Source of the DNA: Sphingomonas sp. H160509
GTDB lineage: Bacteria; Pseudomonadota; Alphaproteobacteria; Sphingomonadales; Sphingomonadaceae
Reading direction: 5' to 3'
Assembly: GCF_024124765.2 (NCBI RefSeq)
Contig: NZ_JAMXSR020000002.1
Location: 1,139,001-1,203,000 of the forward strand
DNA length: 64,000 nucleotides
The notes beneath the pieces were generated by a model that did not search any database, was not told the origin of the DNA, and saw only the letters and a program-made list of their open reading frames with translations. A program made the position numbers and the translations under genes. Within the stretch, counting starts at the first letter, position 1. Each line of letters begins with the position of its first letter. Below are positions 9,749 to 18,686 of the stretch, in pieces.

Positions 9749-10386
9749 CAAACGCCACGCCCCATCAAGGCCAGCACTTCCTTGCGGCTGCGCTCGTCGT
9801 CGCGGAACACGCCCATCATCCGGCTGGTGACCATCGTCACCCCCGGCGTGCGGACGCCGCGCGCGGTCATGCAGGCATGGCTCGCCTCGATCACCACCGC
9901 GACGCCCTGCGGCTTTAGGTTGTCCCAGATGCAGTCCGCCACTTCCGCGGTCAGCCGCTCCTGCACCTGCAGCCGCCGCGCGAACCCGTGCAGCACGCGC
10001 GCGAGCTTCGAGATGCCGACGACATGATTGCGCGGCAGGTACGCGATGTGCGCCTTGCCGATGATCGGCGCCATGTGATGCTCGCAGTGGGACTGGAACG
10101 GGATGTCCTTGAGCAGCACGATCTCGTCGTACCCGCCGACTTCCTCGAACACGCGTTCGAGGTGTTTCGCAGGATCGTCGCCATAGCCCGCGCAATATTC
10201 CTTCCACGCACGTGCAACACGGCGCGGTGTATCGAGCAGCCCCTCGCGGGTCGGATCGTCGCCCGCCCAGCGGATCAGCGTACGGATCGCCGACGCTACG
10301 TCTTCGGGCACAATCACCTTGCCGTCGGGACCCAGTACATCGCCCCCAGCTGGCCGCCCCTCGGACCCGTTCAGTTCATCCCGCAT
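9748..10386 (-). CDS. folE: GTP cyclohydrolase I FolE
   Basis: FolE converts GTP to 7,8-dihydroneopterin triphosphate, the entry to folate and pterin synthesis. The protein contains DDPTREGLLDTPRRVARAW, the zinc-binding SHCEHHMAP motif, and EASHACMTARGV with the second cysteine ligand. I use the ATG at 10386 (MRDELNGSEG); the frame is open to 10425, so a start 13 codons earlier is possible. The stop overlaps the start of the SDR gene by one base (TGATG). It is the first gene of a minus-strand operon, divergent from the TonB-dependent receptor. Confidence 0.93.
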   Translation of the reverse strand: MRDELNGSEGRPAGGDVLGPDGKVIVPEDVASAIRTLIRWAGDDPTREGLLDTPRRVARAWKEYCAGYGDDPAKHLERVFEEVGGYDEIVLLKDIPFQSHCEHHMAPIIGKAHIAYLPRNHVVGISKLARVLHGFARRLQVQERLTAEVADCIWDNLKPQGVAVVIEASHACMTARGVRTPGVTMVTSRMMGVFRDDERSRKEVLALMGRGV

Positions 10387-10590
10387 CGCAACACCCTTTG
10401 TCAGCATACCCAAACATCGGAACATGGGTCCTCTTTTGCAACTGTTTCATTTCAGCAACGCGCCATAAATCCCAGTAATCCGGGGCTCAAAATGCGTTGA
10501 CGCTAGATCGTTTTCGTCGTTACTTCGCCATACCTGAAAAACTAAATCGTGAATCGGCACAGACCGGCACGATCGGGGGAGAGGACTGAC

Positions 10591-13500
10591 ATGGCCAAGT
10601 TCGAATTGCTCGCCGCCTCGGCGATGATACTCCTGTCGATTGCGCCGGCAATGGCCCAGACGGCCACCACATCGGCTGGAAATGCCGGCCCCACCAATGG
10701 CCCCGGGCAGGAAGCGCCGTCGACGCCCAGCACATCGACCCAGACCACCCCCGCCGATACCGCGGCCAGCGCCTATGCGTCGCAGGATATCGTGGTTACC
10801 GCGCAACGCCAATCGCAACGTTTGCAGGATGTTCCGATTGCAGTGAGCGCTTTTACCGCGGACACGATCTCGAAGCAGCAGATCGTCAACCCGAGTGCGC
10901 TCCAGCAGACGTTGCCCAACGTCACCTTCACCAAGACCAATTTCACCACGTCGAGCTTCACGATCCGCGGCATCGGCGATCTCTGCGTCGGCGCGACCTG
11001 CGACCAGGCGACCGCGATCCACGTCAACGACATGCCGCTGGTCACCACGCGACTGTTCGAAAGCGAGTTCTTCGATCTCGAGCGGATCGAGGTCCTGCGC
11101 GGCCCGCAGGGTACGCTGTTCGGCCGTAACGCGACCTCGGGCGTGGTCAACTTCATCACCGCCAAGCCGGACCTGTCGGGGATCCACGCCGCCGCCGAGG
11201 CCGAATACGGCAATTATGATTCGAAGCGCGCGCGGGCTATGATCAACCTGCCCTTCACCGACACGCTCGGCATCCGCGTCGCGGGCACGTATCTCAACCG
11301 CGACGGCTATACCAAGAACACCTATGACAATTCAAAGATCGATGGGCGCGACCTGTATTCGATCCGCGGCACGTTGTCGTGGGAGCCGACCAGCGATACC
11401 CGCGTCGACCTGATCGGCTATTATTTCCGCGAGAAGGACAATCGCAGCCGTATCCAGAAGCAGCTCTGCCACCGCGATCCGACCGGCATCCTGGGCTGTC
11501 TTCCCGACCGGCTCGCGAACGAGACGCCGAACGGCAACTCGACGCTGGCCGCGACGCTTGCCTCGACTCAGTATTTCGGGATCGCCGGCACGCAGCTCGG
11601 GCATCCCGAGATTGCCGCGATCGGCCTGCAGAACCTGTATGCGACCGACACCTATGCCGGGGTGGTCAATCCCGGCGACGTCCGCACCGTCCGGATCGAC
11701 TCAAACCCAACCTATTTCGCCGAGGAAGAGCAGTACACCGCCAAGATCTTCCATGATTTCGGTCCGGTTTCGTTCAACTTCACGGGCGGGTTCTCGCGCA
11801 ACACCGTCGACAGCACGACCGATTTCAACCTCGCGGTCGAGAATCCCCTCGCGGCCAATGTCGGCCTGAACACGCTGAACGCGATCGGCCGCCCCGGCGT
11901 GGTGATCCCGCTTCCCGGCGGCGCGCTGGTCAATACCGGCTATCTCAATGGCGTCCGTTCCGTGCTGATCCCCAATGGCCCGGCCGGCGGCGCGTGCCAG
12001 TCGGGTGCCGATCCGAACAATGTCGGCGTGTTCGGCGGCAACGGCATCGGCTGTTATGCGCAGAGCCTCGACGTCGATCGCTCGCGCCAGGTGAACCGGC
12101 AATATTCGGCCGAGGCGCATATCGACAGCTCGTTCGACGGCATGTTCAATTTCCTGCTCGGCGGCATCTATGTCGACTCGCGCAGCCAAAACACCGACTA
12201 TTTCGTCAACGCGTTCGGGCTGGATTACGCATCGGGCGTGCTCGGCGCGGCCAGCTCGGCGGCGATCCCGGGCGTCAACGGCAACGCGTTCCTCGCGACG
12301 CCGTTCTACCGCAACGACGGAGACGATTTCCGCCTGAAATCCTACGGTATCTTTGGCGAGACCTATTTCGAGTTCAACGACAAGCTGAAGCTGACGCTCG
12401 GCCTGCGCTACAATCACGACGAGAAGGACGTGAAGGCGCGCAACATCACGCTGAACGTGCTCACCCCGATCGGCGCGACGAACATGACGCAGGGGCTGAA
12501 CTACACCACCACCGATTTCGACTCCACGCGTGCCGGGGTGCAGGAATATGCGCTCGACAAGGTCAGCTTCTCGCGGCTCACCGGCCGTGCGGTGATCGAC
12601 TACAAGATCTCGCCCGACAATCTGATCTACGTGTCCTATTCGCGCGGCTACAAGTCGGGCGGCATCAATCCGCCACTGCCCGCGACCTTCTCGGTGCCGA
12701 CGACGTTCACGCCCGAGAAGATCGACTCGTTCGAGATCGGCTCGAAGAATACCTTCGGTAACGGCGCGCTGCGGCTCAACGTCACGGGCTTCTACTACAA
12801 GTACAAGCAGTTGCAGCTGAGCCGGATCGTCGCGCGGACCGCGGTCAACGACAATGTCGACGCCAATGTCTACGGCGTCGAGGCGGAAGCGATCCTCAGC
12901 CCGATCCCGGCGTTCGTCGTCAACATGAACGCGAGCTACCTTCACAGCGAGGTGTCGGCGGACAAGTTCCTGGTCAATCCGCGCGATCCGTCGGGCGGCC
13001 GCTCCGACGCGGTGATCATCAAGGATCTGCAGAGCGCCGCGAACTGCGCGGTCGTGCCGACCACCGCGGGCAATATCGTCGGGGTGAACACCTATGTCGG
13101 CGCGGTGAACTCAGGTCTCGGCTTGCGCGCACCCGTGGCGATCCAGACGACCAACACCACCGGCGCGTACAGCCTGTGCTCGGTGCTGGCCTCCACTGCA
13201 GCCAATCCTCCAGCGGCGCTGCGCGCGCTGTTCGGCGTCCCGACCGGTGCTCTGCCGTACAGCGTCATCGACGGCGTCGGCGTCAACATCCGCGGCGGCA
13301 AGCTGCCCCAGGCACCGACCTACAAATTCTCGGCGGGCGCGCAGTACACGATCGGGTTCGGCAACGGCATGTCGATCGTGCCGCGCGTGGACCTCAACTA
13401 CACCGGCGGCTTTACCGCATCGATCTTCAACCAGCTGGTCGACCGCGTGCAGGGCTACGAGGTGATCAATGCGCAGGTGCAGCTGAACGGCGCCGAAGAC

Positions 13501-13650
13501 CGCTGGTTCCTGCGCGGCTTCGTGCAGAATTTGACGAACAATGACTCGATCACGGGTCAGGCGGTCGGCGATCAGTCGTCGGGGCTATTCACGAATATCT
13601 TCACGATCGACCCGCGCCGGTATGGGATTGCGGCTGGGTTCAAGTTCTGA
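10591..13650 (+). CDS. TonB-dependent receptor
   Basis: This outer-membrane transporter takes up an unknown substrate using the TonB energy system. It starts with a Sec signal peptide (MAKFELLAASAMILLSIAPAMAQ). A Q/T/S-rich linker leads to the plug domain: DIVVTAQRQSQRLQDVPIAV, then the plug motif LRGPQGTLFGRNATSG. The rest is a long beta-barrel ending in phenylalanine (GIAAGFKF). At 1019 residues it is of the size common in sphingomonads. The ATG at 10591 follows GGGGGAGAGGACTGAC; an in-frame ATG at 10549 would displace the signal peptide. No regulator or enzyme next to it hints at the ligand. Confidence 0.92.
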   Translation: MAKFELLAASAMILLSIAPAMAQTATTSAGNAGPTNGPGQEAPSTPSTSTQTTPADTAASAYASQDIVVTAQRQSQRLQDVPIAVSAFTADTISKQQIVNPSALQQTLPNVTFTKTNFTTSSFTIRGIGDLCVGATCDQATAIHVNDMPLVTTRLFESEFFDLERIEVLRGPQGTLFGRNATSGVVNFITAKPDLSGIHAAAEAEYGNYDSKRARAMINLPFTDTLGIRVAGTYLNRDGYTKNTYDNSKIDGRDLYSIRGTLSWEPTSDTRVDLIGYYFREKDNRSRIQKQLCHRDPTGILGCLPDRLANETPNGNSTLAATLASTQYFGIAGTQLGHPEIAAIGLQNLYATDTYAGVVNPGDVRTVRIDSNPTYFAEEEQYTAKIFHDFGPVSFNFTGGFSRNTVDSTTDFNLAVENPLAANVGLNTLNAIGRPGVVIPLPGGALVNTGYLNGVRSVLIPNGPAGGACQSGADPNNVGVFGGNGIGCYAQSLDVDRSRQVNRQYSAEAHIDSSFDGMFNFLLGGIYVDSRSQNTDYFVNAFGLDYASGVLGAASSAAIPGVNGNAFLATPFYRNDGDDFRLKSYGIFGETYFEFNDKLKLTLGLRYNHDEKDVKARNITLNVLTPIGATNMTQGLNYTTTDFDSTRAGVQEYALDKVSFSRLTGRAVIDYKISPDNLIYVSYSRGYKSGGINPPLPATFSVPTTFTPEKIDSFEIGSKNTFGNGALRLNVTGFYYKYKQLQLSRIVARTAVNDNVDANVYGVEAEAILSPIPAFVVNMNASYLHSEVSADKFLVNPRDPSGGRSDAVIIKDLQSAANCAVVPTTAGNIVGVNTYVGAVNSGLGLRAPVAIQTTNTTGAYSLCSVLASTAANPPAALRALFGVPTGALPYSVIDGVGVNIRGGKLPQAPTYKFSAGAQYTIGFGNGMSIVPRVDLNYTGGFTASIFNQLVDRVQGYEVINAQVQLNGAEDRWFLRGFVQNLTNNDSITGQAVGDQSSGLFTNIFTIDPRRYGIAAGFKF

Positions 13651-13667
13651 GGGGGGGACTGGAGCGA

Positions 13668-13790
13668 TCCTCCCCCGCCAGGGGGAGGTGGCGGCGAAGG
13701 TTACGAAGGGGGAGGACATGGAGCAGAGGGCGGTGCGTGCCTCCCCTCCGTCTGGCAAGTGCCAGCCACCTCCCCCTTGCGGGGGAGGAT
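13668..13790. repeat. Extragenic palindrome, CCTCCCCC type
   Basis: CCTCCCCCGCCAGGGGGAGG with GTGGCGGCGAAGG and the facing CCACCTCCCCCTTGCGGGGG make an inverted repeat after the receptor gene. Together with the next repeat it fills the 412-bp gap 13651-14062, in which I see no gene. Confidence 0.6.
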
Positions 13791-13916
13791 TTCAAACCCT
13801 CCCCCGCCTCGCAATGGCGGGGACACTAACCGGTCTCCCGGCGGCGTGACGGAACCGGAGCAAGGTGCCTGCCGTACGGCACAGACTTGAGCTTTCGAAG
13901 GATAGCCACCGCATTG

Positions 13917-14024
13917 CTCCCCTCCCTGGAAGGGAGGGGTTGGGGGTGGGTCGGTCTGGATTGGCCGCGGTGTTCACCAAGCAGCCTACCCACCCCCGGC
14001 CCCTCCCTTTCAGGGAGGGGGGAA
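13917..14024. repeat. Extragenic palindrome, CCCTCCC type
   Basis: CCCCTCCCTGGAAGGGAGGG with TTGGGGGTGGGT is mirrored by ACCCACCCCC and CCCCTCCCTTTCAGGGAGGG about 50 bp further. It belongs to the same host-wide class of GC-rich palindromes and precedes the 3' end of fghA. Confidence 0.65.
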
Positions 14025-14062
14025 GATAGCAGATGCTCGTCCTCACCGAAGAGGAAAGACGA

Positions 14063-14897
14063 TCACTTCAGGCGCTTGGCGTGCCACGCGACATGATCCG
14101 GCATGAACGTCGAGATGAAGTTGTAGCTGTGGTCATACCCAGGCTGCATCCGTAGCGTCAGATCGATCCCCGCCGCCGTGCACGCGTCTGCCAGCAACTC
14201 AGGCTTCAACTGTTCGACCATGAAGCCATCGGCTTCGCCCTGGTCGACCAGGATGTCCTCCACCCGCGCGCCATCTTCGATCAGCGCACAAGCATCATAG
14301 GGGCGCCACGCCATGCGGTCCTCCCCGAGATACCCGCCGAGCGCCTTCTCGCCCCAAGCACACTGCAACGGCGCGACGATCGGGGCGAAGGCCGACACAC
14401 TCCGGAAGCGCTCCGGATTGCGCAGCGCGATCGTCAGCGCGCCATGGCCGCCCATCGAGTGGCCGAAGATCCCCTGCCGCGCCATATCCGCCATCGGAAA
14501 TGCCGCCGCGAACAGGGCGGGGAGTTCGTCCTCGACATAGGTCCGCATGCGGAAATTCTTCGCCCAGGGCTCCTCGGTCGCATCGACGTAGAAGCCCGCG
14601 CCCTTGCCGAAGTCGTACGCCTCGTCATCCGGCACGTCGTCGCCACGGGGCGAGGTATCCGGTGCGACCAGGATCACGCCAAGTTCTGAACACGCGCGGC
14701 GATACTCGCCCTTGTCCATGACGTTGGCGTGCGTGCAGGTGAGCCCCGACAGGAACCACAGCACCGGCAACCGCGCGCCCCTCGTCATGCGGCGGCACGT
14801 AGACCGCGAAGGTCATGTGGGTGCCGGTCGCGGTCGAGGCGTGGCGGTAGACGCCCTGCGTGCCGCCATACGCCTTGCTGGTGGATACGGTTTCCAT
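14063..14897 (-). pseudogene. fghA: S-formylglutathione hydrolase, one frameshift
   Basis: The enzyme hydrolyses S-formylglutathione to formate and glutathione, completing formaldehyde detoxification. The N-terminus METVSTSKAYGGTQGVYRHA starts at 14897 in one frame and runs to YVPPHDEG; the rest, from ARLPVLWFLSGLTCTHANVM on, is in the next frame. The break is at about 14773-14782 (GCGCGCCCC on the plus strand). The catalytic serine motif GHSMGGHGALTIAL and the final histidine region PGYDHSYNFISTF are intact. A single extra base restores a normal 277-residue protein, so a sequencing error is plausible. It follows the VOC gene with a one-base overlap, in an operon with adhC. Confidence 0.85.
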
Positions 14898-15280
14898 CAC
14901 GCGATCCGGTGCAATGCGCAAAGCTTGTTGCCCGACGGGTCGCGCAGATATGCCAGATACATCGTGCGACTGGCGGTACCCTGGCGGATACCGGGCGGGT
15001 TCTCGCAGGCAGTGCCGCCGTTTGCGAGGCCCGCGGCGTGCCACGCATCGGCAGCCTCGGGCGACGCGGCGACGAAGCCCATCGTGCTGCCGTTGCCATG
15101 GCTCGCCGGCTGCCCGTCGATCGGCTTGGTCAGCAGGAAACGGCCGCCGGCGTGGGCGTAGACCACCCGGCCCCATTCATCGACCACGCCCTCGGGCACG
15201 CCGAGCGCGCCCAAAGCCGCGTCGTAGAACGCCTTCGACGCGGCGATATCGTCGGCGCCGAGCATGATGTGACTGAACAT
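14897..15280 (-). CDS. VOC (glyoxalase/bleomycin resistance) family protein
   Basis: The 127-residue protein has one vicinal-oxygen-chelate unit: MFSHIMLGADDIAASKAFYD at the start, GRFLLTKPIDGQPAS in the middle and AYLRDPSGNKLCALH at the end. Proteins of this size form dimers with a metal site built from paired beta-alpha-beta units. It sits between adhC (11 bp upstream) and fghA (one-base overlap), and sphingomonads often carry a VOC gene in this place, which suggests a role linked to glutathione-dependent aldehyde handling. That role is inference. Confidence 0.85.
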   Translation of the reverse strand: MFSHIMLGADDIAASKAFYDAALGALGVPEGVVDEWGRVVYAHAGGRFLLTKPIDGQPASHGNGSTMGFVAASPEAADAWHAAGLANGGTACENPPGIRQGTASRTMYLAYLRDPSGNKLCALHRIA

Positions 15281-15291
15281 GGCCCCGCCTC

Positions 15292-16398
15292 TCAGTAGAT
15301 TACGACGGAGCGGATGCTCTCGCCAGCGTGCATCAGGTCGAAGCCCTTGTTGATCTCGTCGAGCGTCAGGCGGTGGGTGATCATCGGGTCGATCTCGATC
15401 ATCCCGTTCATGTACCAGTCGACGATCTTCGGCGTATCGGTCCGTCCGCGCGCGCCGCCGAACGCGGTGCCGCGCCAGTTGCGCCCGGTGACCAGCTGGA
15501 ACGGCCGCGTCGAGATCTCCTTGCCCGCCTCGGCCACGCCGATCACGATCGAGGTGCCCCAGCCGCGATGGCACGCCTCGAGTGCCTGCCGCATCACCGT
15601 CGTGTTGCCGGTCGCGTCGAACGTATAGTCCGCGCCGCCATCGGTCAGCGCGACGATGTGTGCGACGATGTCACCCACATCCTTCGGGTTGGCAAAGTGC
15701 GTCATGCCGAAGCGACGGCCCCATTCCTCACGGTCGGGGTTGATGTCGACACCGACGATCATCCCTGCACCGGCAAGCCGCGCGCCCTGGATCACGTTCA
15801 ACCCGATCCCGCCGAGCCCGAACACGACAACCGTGTCACCCGGCTGCACCTTCGCCGTGTGCACCACCGCGCCGACGCCGGTCGTCACGCCGCAACCGAC
15901 GTAGCACGAGGTATCGAACGGCGCGTCCTCGCGGATCTTCGCCACCGCAATCTCCGGCAACACGGTAAAATTGGAGAAGGTCGAGCAGCCCATGTAATGG
16001 AAGATCGGCTGGCCCTTGTAGCTGAACCGCGTCGTCCCGTCGGGCATCAGCCCCTTGCCCTGCGTCGCGCGGATCGCGGTGCACAGGTTGGTCTTGCCGC
16101 TGAGGCACGACTTACACTGGCGGCACTCGGGGGTGTAAAGCGGGATCACGTGATCGCCGACCGCGACGCTGGTCACGCCCGCGCCCACTTCGCGGACGAT
16201 GCCCGCGCCTTCATGCCCAAGCACGCTCGGAAACAAGCCTTCCGAATCAAGCCCGTCGAGCGTGTACGCGTCGGTATGGCAGATGCCCGTCGCCATGATT
16301 TCAACGAGGACTTCGCCGAATTTCGGCCCTTCAAGGTCCAGTTCGACGATCTCGAGCGGTTTTTTTGCCTCGAAGGCTACGGCGGCGCGGGTCTTCAT
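15292..16398 (-). CDS. adhC: S-(hydroxymethyl)glutathione dehydrogenase / class III alcohol dehydrogenase
   Basis: This zinc enzyme oxidises S-hydroxymethylglutathione, the adduct of formaldehyde and glutathione, with NAD. The 368-residue protein carries the catalytic zinc motifs [13 protein letters not shown] and [13 protein letters not shown], the structural zinc lobe [15 protein letters not shown], and the nucleotide-binding [13 protein letters not shown]. The ATG at 16398 ([20 protein letters not shown]) matches the family N-terminus, although the frame is open upstream. It leads the adhC-VOC-fghA operon. Confidence 0.94.
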   Translation of the reverse strand: MKTRAAVAFEAKKPLEIVELDLEGPKFGEVLVEIMATGICHTDAYTLDGLDSEGLFPSVLGHEGAGIVREVGAGVTSVAVGDHVIPLYTPECRQCKSCLSGKTNLCTAIRATQGKGLMPDGTTRFSYKGQPIFHYMGCSTFSNFTVLPEIAVAKIREDAPFDTSCYVGCGVTTGVGAVVHTAKVQPGDTVVVFGLGGIGLNVIQGARLAGAGMIVGVDINPDREEWGRRFGMTHFANPKDVGDIVAHIVALTDGGADYTFDATGNTTVMRQALEACHRGWGTSIVIGVAEAGKEISTRPFQLVTGRNWRGTAFGGARGRTDTPKIVDWYMNGMIEIDPMITHRLTLDEINKGFDLMHAGESIRSVVIY

Positions 16399-16517
16399 GA
16401 GTGGGTCTCCTTGATTGCCGCCCTGATGGCCCTCGCGCCACGTCTCCGCAACCCGCAGGCGATGCAACCATTGCCGCGTTGCCGCGCTTGATCCTTTCAA
16501 ATCAAGGAGATGGCGCG

Positions 16518-16721
16518 ATGAAGGATCCGAAGAAGGGCGACGAGGTCACTTGGAAATCGCACGGCGGCGAGGCGCACGGTACGGTCGAGAAGAAGCAGAC
16601 CACCGATACGAAGATCAAGAGCCACACCGTCAAGGCGTCCAAGGAGGAGCCGCAGTTCATCGTAAAGAGTGACAAGGGCGGCAAGGCAGCGCACAAGGCG
16701 GACGCGCTCACCAAGGCGTGA
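16518..16721 (+). CDS. DUF2945 (hypervirulence-associated TUDOR domain) protein
   Basis: The 67-residue basic protein [21 protein letters not shown] continues [20 protein letters not shown] and [20 protein letters not shown]. The pattern of a short SH3/Tudor-like barrel with lysine-rich tail fits DUF2945. Its role is unknown. The start follows AAGGAGATGGCGCG. It is followed 47 bp later by the SWIB gene and may share its transcript. Confidence 0.8.
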   Translation: MKDPKKGDEVTWKSHGGEAHGTVEKKQTTDTKIKSHTVKASKEEPQFIVKSDKGGKAAHKADALTKA

Positions 16722-16768
16722 CCACGCGCGCAGTGCCCAACGCACGCGCGCAACAGGAAGGAATGCTT

Positions 16769-17029
16769 ATGGCTACAGCTCCCAAGACCGGCGGCATCCA
16801 CGCCCCCGTCCAGCCCTCTCCCGAGCTCGGCGAGATCGTCGGCAACGACAAGCTGCCGCGCAGCGAAGTGATCAGCAAGGTGTGGGTCTACATCAAGGCA
16901 CACAACCTCCAGAACCCCGAGAACAAGCGCGAGATTCTGGCTGACGAGAAGCTGAAGAAGGTCTTCGGGCGTGACAAGTGCACGATGTTCGAGATGAACA
17001 AGTACATCTCGCAGCACGTCAAGGCCTAA
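16769..17029 (+). CDS. SWIB/MDM2 domain protein
   Basis: The 86-residue protein holds a single SWIB domain: SEVISKVWVYIKAHNLQNPE, then NKREILADEKLKKVFGRDK and MFEMNKYISQHVKA. Stand-alone SWIB proteins are common in alphaproteobacteria and chlamydiae and may act in DNA packaging or topology, but their function is not established. The ATG at 16769 has an AGGAAGG site about eight bases upstream; another ATG lies six bases earlier. Confidence 0.88.
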   Translation: MATAPKTGGIHAPVQPSPELGEIVGNDKLPRSEVISKVWVYIKAHNLQNPENKREILADEKLKKVFGRDKCTMFEMNKYISQHVKA

Positions 17030-17051
17030 CCGCCAGCACTGCACGGCAAGC

Positions 17052-17094
17052 GGCGACGGGGCATCGTGAGCGATACCCGTCGCCCCTTGATCTA
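17052..17094 (+). terminator. Terminator hairpin after the SWIB gene
   Basis: GGCGACGGG (17052-17060) pairs with CCCGTCGCC (17076-17084) around a 15-base loop and is followed by CCTTGATCTA. It separates the SWIB gene from the tRNA gene. Confidence 0.6.
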
Positions 17095-17213
17095 ACCCCG
17101 TCGAGGGTTCGTAACATCGAGATTATCGTAGTGGCTCGAACGTTACCGCGCACGATCGGACGCTAGCCCCGCGCTTGATCGTCCCACCCGACCGGCGTAA
17201 TGCGCCAGCCAAT

Positions 17214-17290
17214 GCCCCCGTAGCTCAGCCGGATAGAGCGACGGTTTCCTAAACCGTAGGCCGCGTGTTCAAATCTCGCCGGGGGCACCA
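17214..17290 (+). tRNA. tRNA-Arg (anticodon CCT)
   Basis: A full cloverleaf can be drawn: acceptor GCCCCCG/CGGGGGC, D arm GCTC..GAGC, anticodon stem ACGGT/ACCGT with loop TTCCTAA, T loop TTCAAAT, discriminator A and encoded CCA. The anticodon CCT reads AGG. The T stem has one T-T mismatch. The 3' 43 bases from the anticodon loop to CCA are repeated at 63234-63276, so the prophage integrated here and supplies the present 3' half of the gene. Confidence 0.95.
17248..17290 (+). other. attL: 43-bp core inside tRNA-Arg
   Basis: These bases, from CCTAAACCGTAGG in the anticodon loop to the terminal CCA, are identical to 63234-63276. Identity stops sharply on both sides (T against C to the left, G against T to the right). 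Because the tRNA 5' half lies to the left, this copy comes from the phage and restores the gene. Confidence 0.95.
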
Positions 17291-17587
17291 GCTTTTCCGC
17301 GGAAATCCGCCGAAAACTGGCACTGCACAAAGCGCGAAACGCGCGAAAACCCACGGTTCACCCCGACACAGCAAGCGGCACAATCTGTTCCGCGCCCGTT
17401 CCGCCGACGAACCACGTTTTGTCGGCGTCAAATTGCGCGTGCGCCGCCCCCCGACACCTAGCCTGTAGAGGCTTCCGCGCCTGCACTTACCGGCGCTTTT
17501 CACCCCAAAACACGTCCGCGCGGCTGAACACACCGATTCAGCTGGCGCTTTCGTGCGCCCATCGACTTCCCACCGGGAGCCGACACG

Positions 17588-18472
17588 ATGTCGCTTATCT
17601 TCTCTTCCACACCTACGCTCCGGGGCTTCGGCCAGATCGCAGGCACCATCGCCAAAGCTGCAGACGGATCCGTCCGAGATCGCGGACCCGACGCGCAGGT
17701 TCGCCGCGGCTGCGTCGACGAGGCCGCGCCAGCCGCGCAGCCTTGGGACCGCAACCGGTTCGGGTCGACCGCCGAACGGATCTCGACCGTTGAATCGCTG
17801 GTGGCGGTCGCGAAGGAGCTGCAGGCAGAACATGCTGCGGAATTCCCGCGGGGCCGGAAGCTGCAGCTCGAGCACGATCACGAGGTGCTGTCGGCCGAGC
17901 TGAAGGAACTGATGGGCCGCCCCGTCGCGGATCGTCCAGTCGGACGGCCCGCCACCATCCGGATCGCGCTGGACGCCATCGAGGTCGATCTCAAGAAGCA
18001 CTCGCTCGGGATTACCCGCACCGACGTCGCGGTGTACGAGGCGGTTTTCAACTTCCTTTGCTTCGCGGGTTCGGGACGCTGGTTTCCGTCATGGGGTAAG
18101 ATCGCGCAGGCCGCTCGATGCTGTGAGAAGAGCGTCGGCCGAGCGTTACGCCGCCTCGGGCATCACGGCCTGCTCGCATGGATTAGCCGCAGCACTACTA
18201 AGTCTCGGCGGAGCGATCCTGCGCTGAAGCAGCGGGTGCAAACCAGCCACGCATATTTCCTCGATCTGAAGAAGCGGATGGCCGAGCGCGTCTATCAGCG
18301 CTTCCTGCAGCTGCGCGAGCGTCGTGAGCGTAGGTTCGGCCGGTCGACTGTCGCTGAGCCTGTCCAGGCACCACCGCCGCCCCCAAGCAAGGAAGTCGCC
18401 GCACAACGCAGTGCGATCGCCAGCCTCGGCGCTTCCCTCTTTAGCTCAGACGGACATCTTGGCCGAGTATGA
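17588..18472 (+). CDS. Winged-helix DNA-binding protein, replication-initiator-like
   Basis: The 294-residue protein has a disordered N-terminal third and a central helical region ending in a winged helix: TRTDVAVYEAVFNFLCFAG, then WFPSWGKIAQAARCCEKSVG and RALRRLGHHGLLAWISR. This SWGKIA..SVGRALR..LGLL layout matches helix-turn-helix proteins found on sphingomonad plasmids and mobile elements, some related to replication initiators. The tail is basic, then proline-rich. It is the first gene inside attL. Whether it starts element replication or regulates transcription cannot be told. Confidence 0.7.
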   Translation: MSLIFSSTPTLRGFGQIAGTIAKAADGSVRDRGPDAQVRRGCVDEAAPAAQPWDRNRFGSTAERISTVESLVAVAKELQAEHAAEFPRGRKLQLEHDHEVLSAELKELMGRPVADRPVGRPATIRIALDAIEVDLKKHSLGITRTDVAVYEAVFNFLCFAGSGRWFPSWGKIAQAARCCEKSVGRALRRLGHHGLLAWISRSTTKSRRSDPALKQRVQTSHAYFLDLKKRMAERVYQRFLQLRERRERRFGRSTVAEPVQAPPPPPSKEVAAQRSAIASLGASLFSSDGHLGRV

Positions 18473-18686
18473 AGCATATAGGTTTATAGATCAGAAAGAA
18501 CGTCTCCGCTGAACGCGGAGCCGGCGCTAGTTTGATTTCCCCCAAGGCCGAAACGGCATGCCTCCAAGGACCCGACCGCCAAGACCCGGCTGTCGGAACG
18601 AGGCGGCTTGCGCCGCCCCGGGCTGTCGATGGGGGAAGTGTGCGAAAGTCGTTGTTCTTTTCTTGCGTCGCGTATGCGGCGCTGGA

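Noticed and set aside
8474..10027. 517-codon plus-strand frame opposite folB, the SDR gene and folE
   Set aside because: It is antisense to recognised genes and of shadow-like composition; its length reflects high GC.
17163..17354. Minus-strand reading frame across tRNA-Arg (PPARFEHAAYGLGNRRS)
   Set aside because: It is the antisense translation of the tRNA gene, a well-known false call; the same peptide pattern appears at attR and at the degraded tRNA-like copies because the DNA is repeated.
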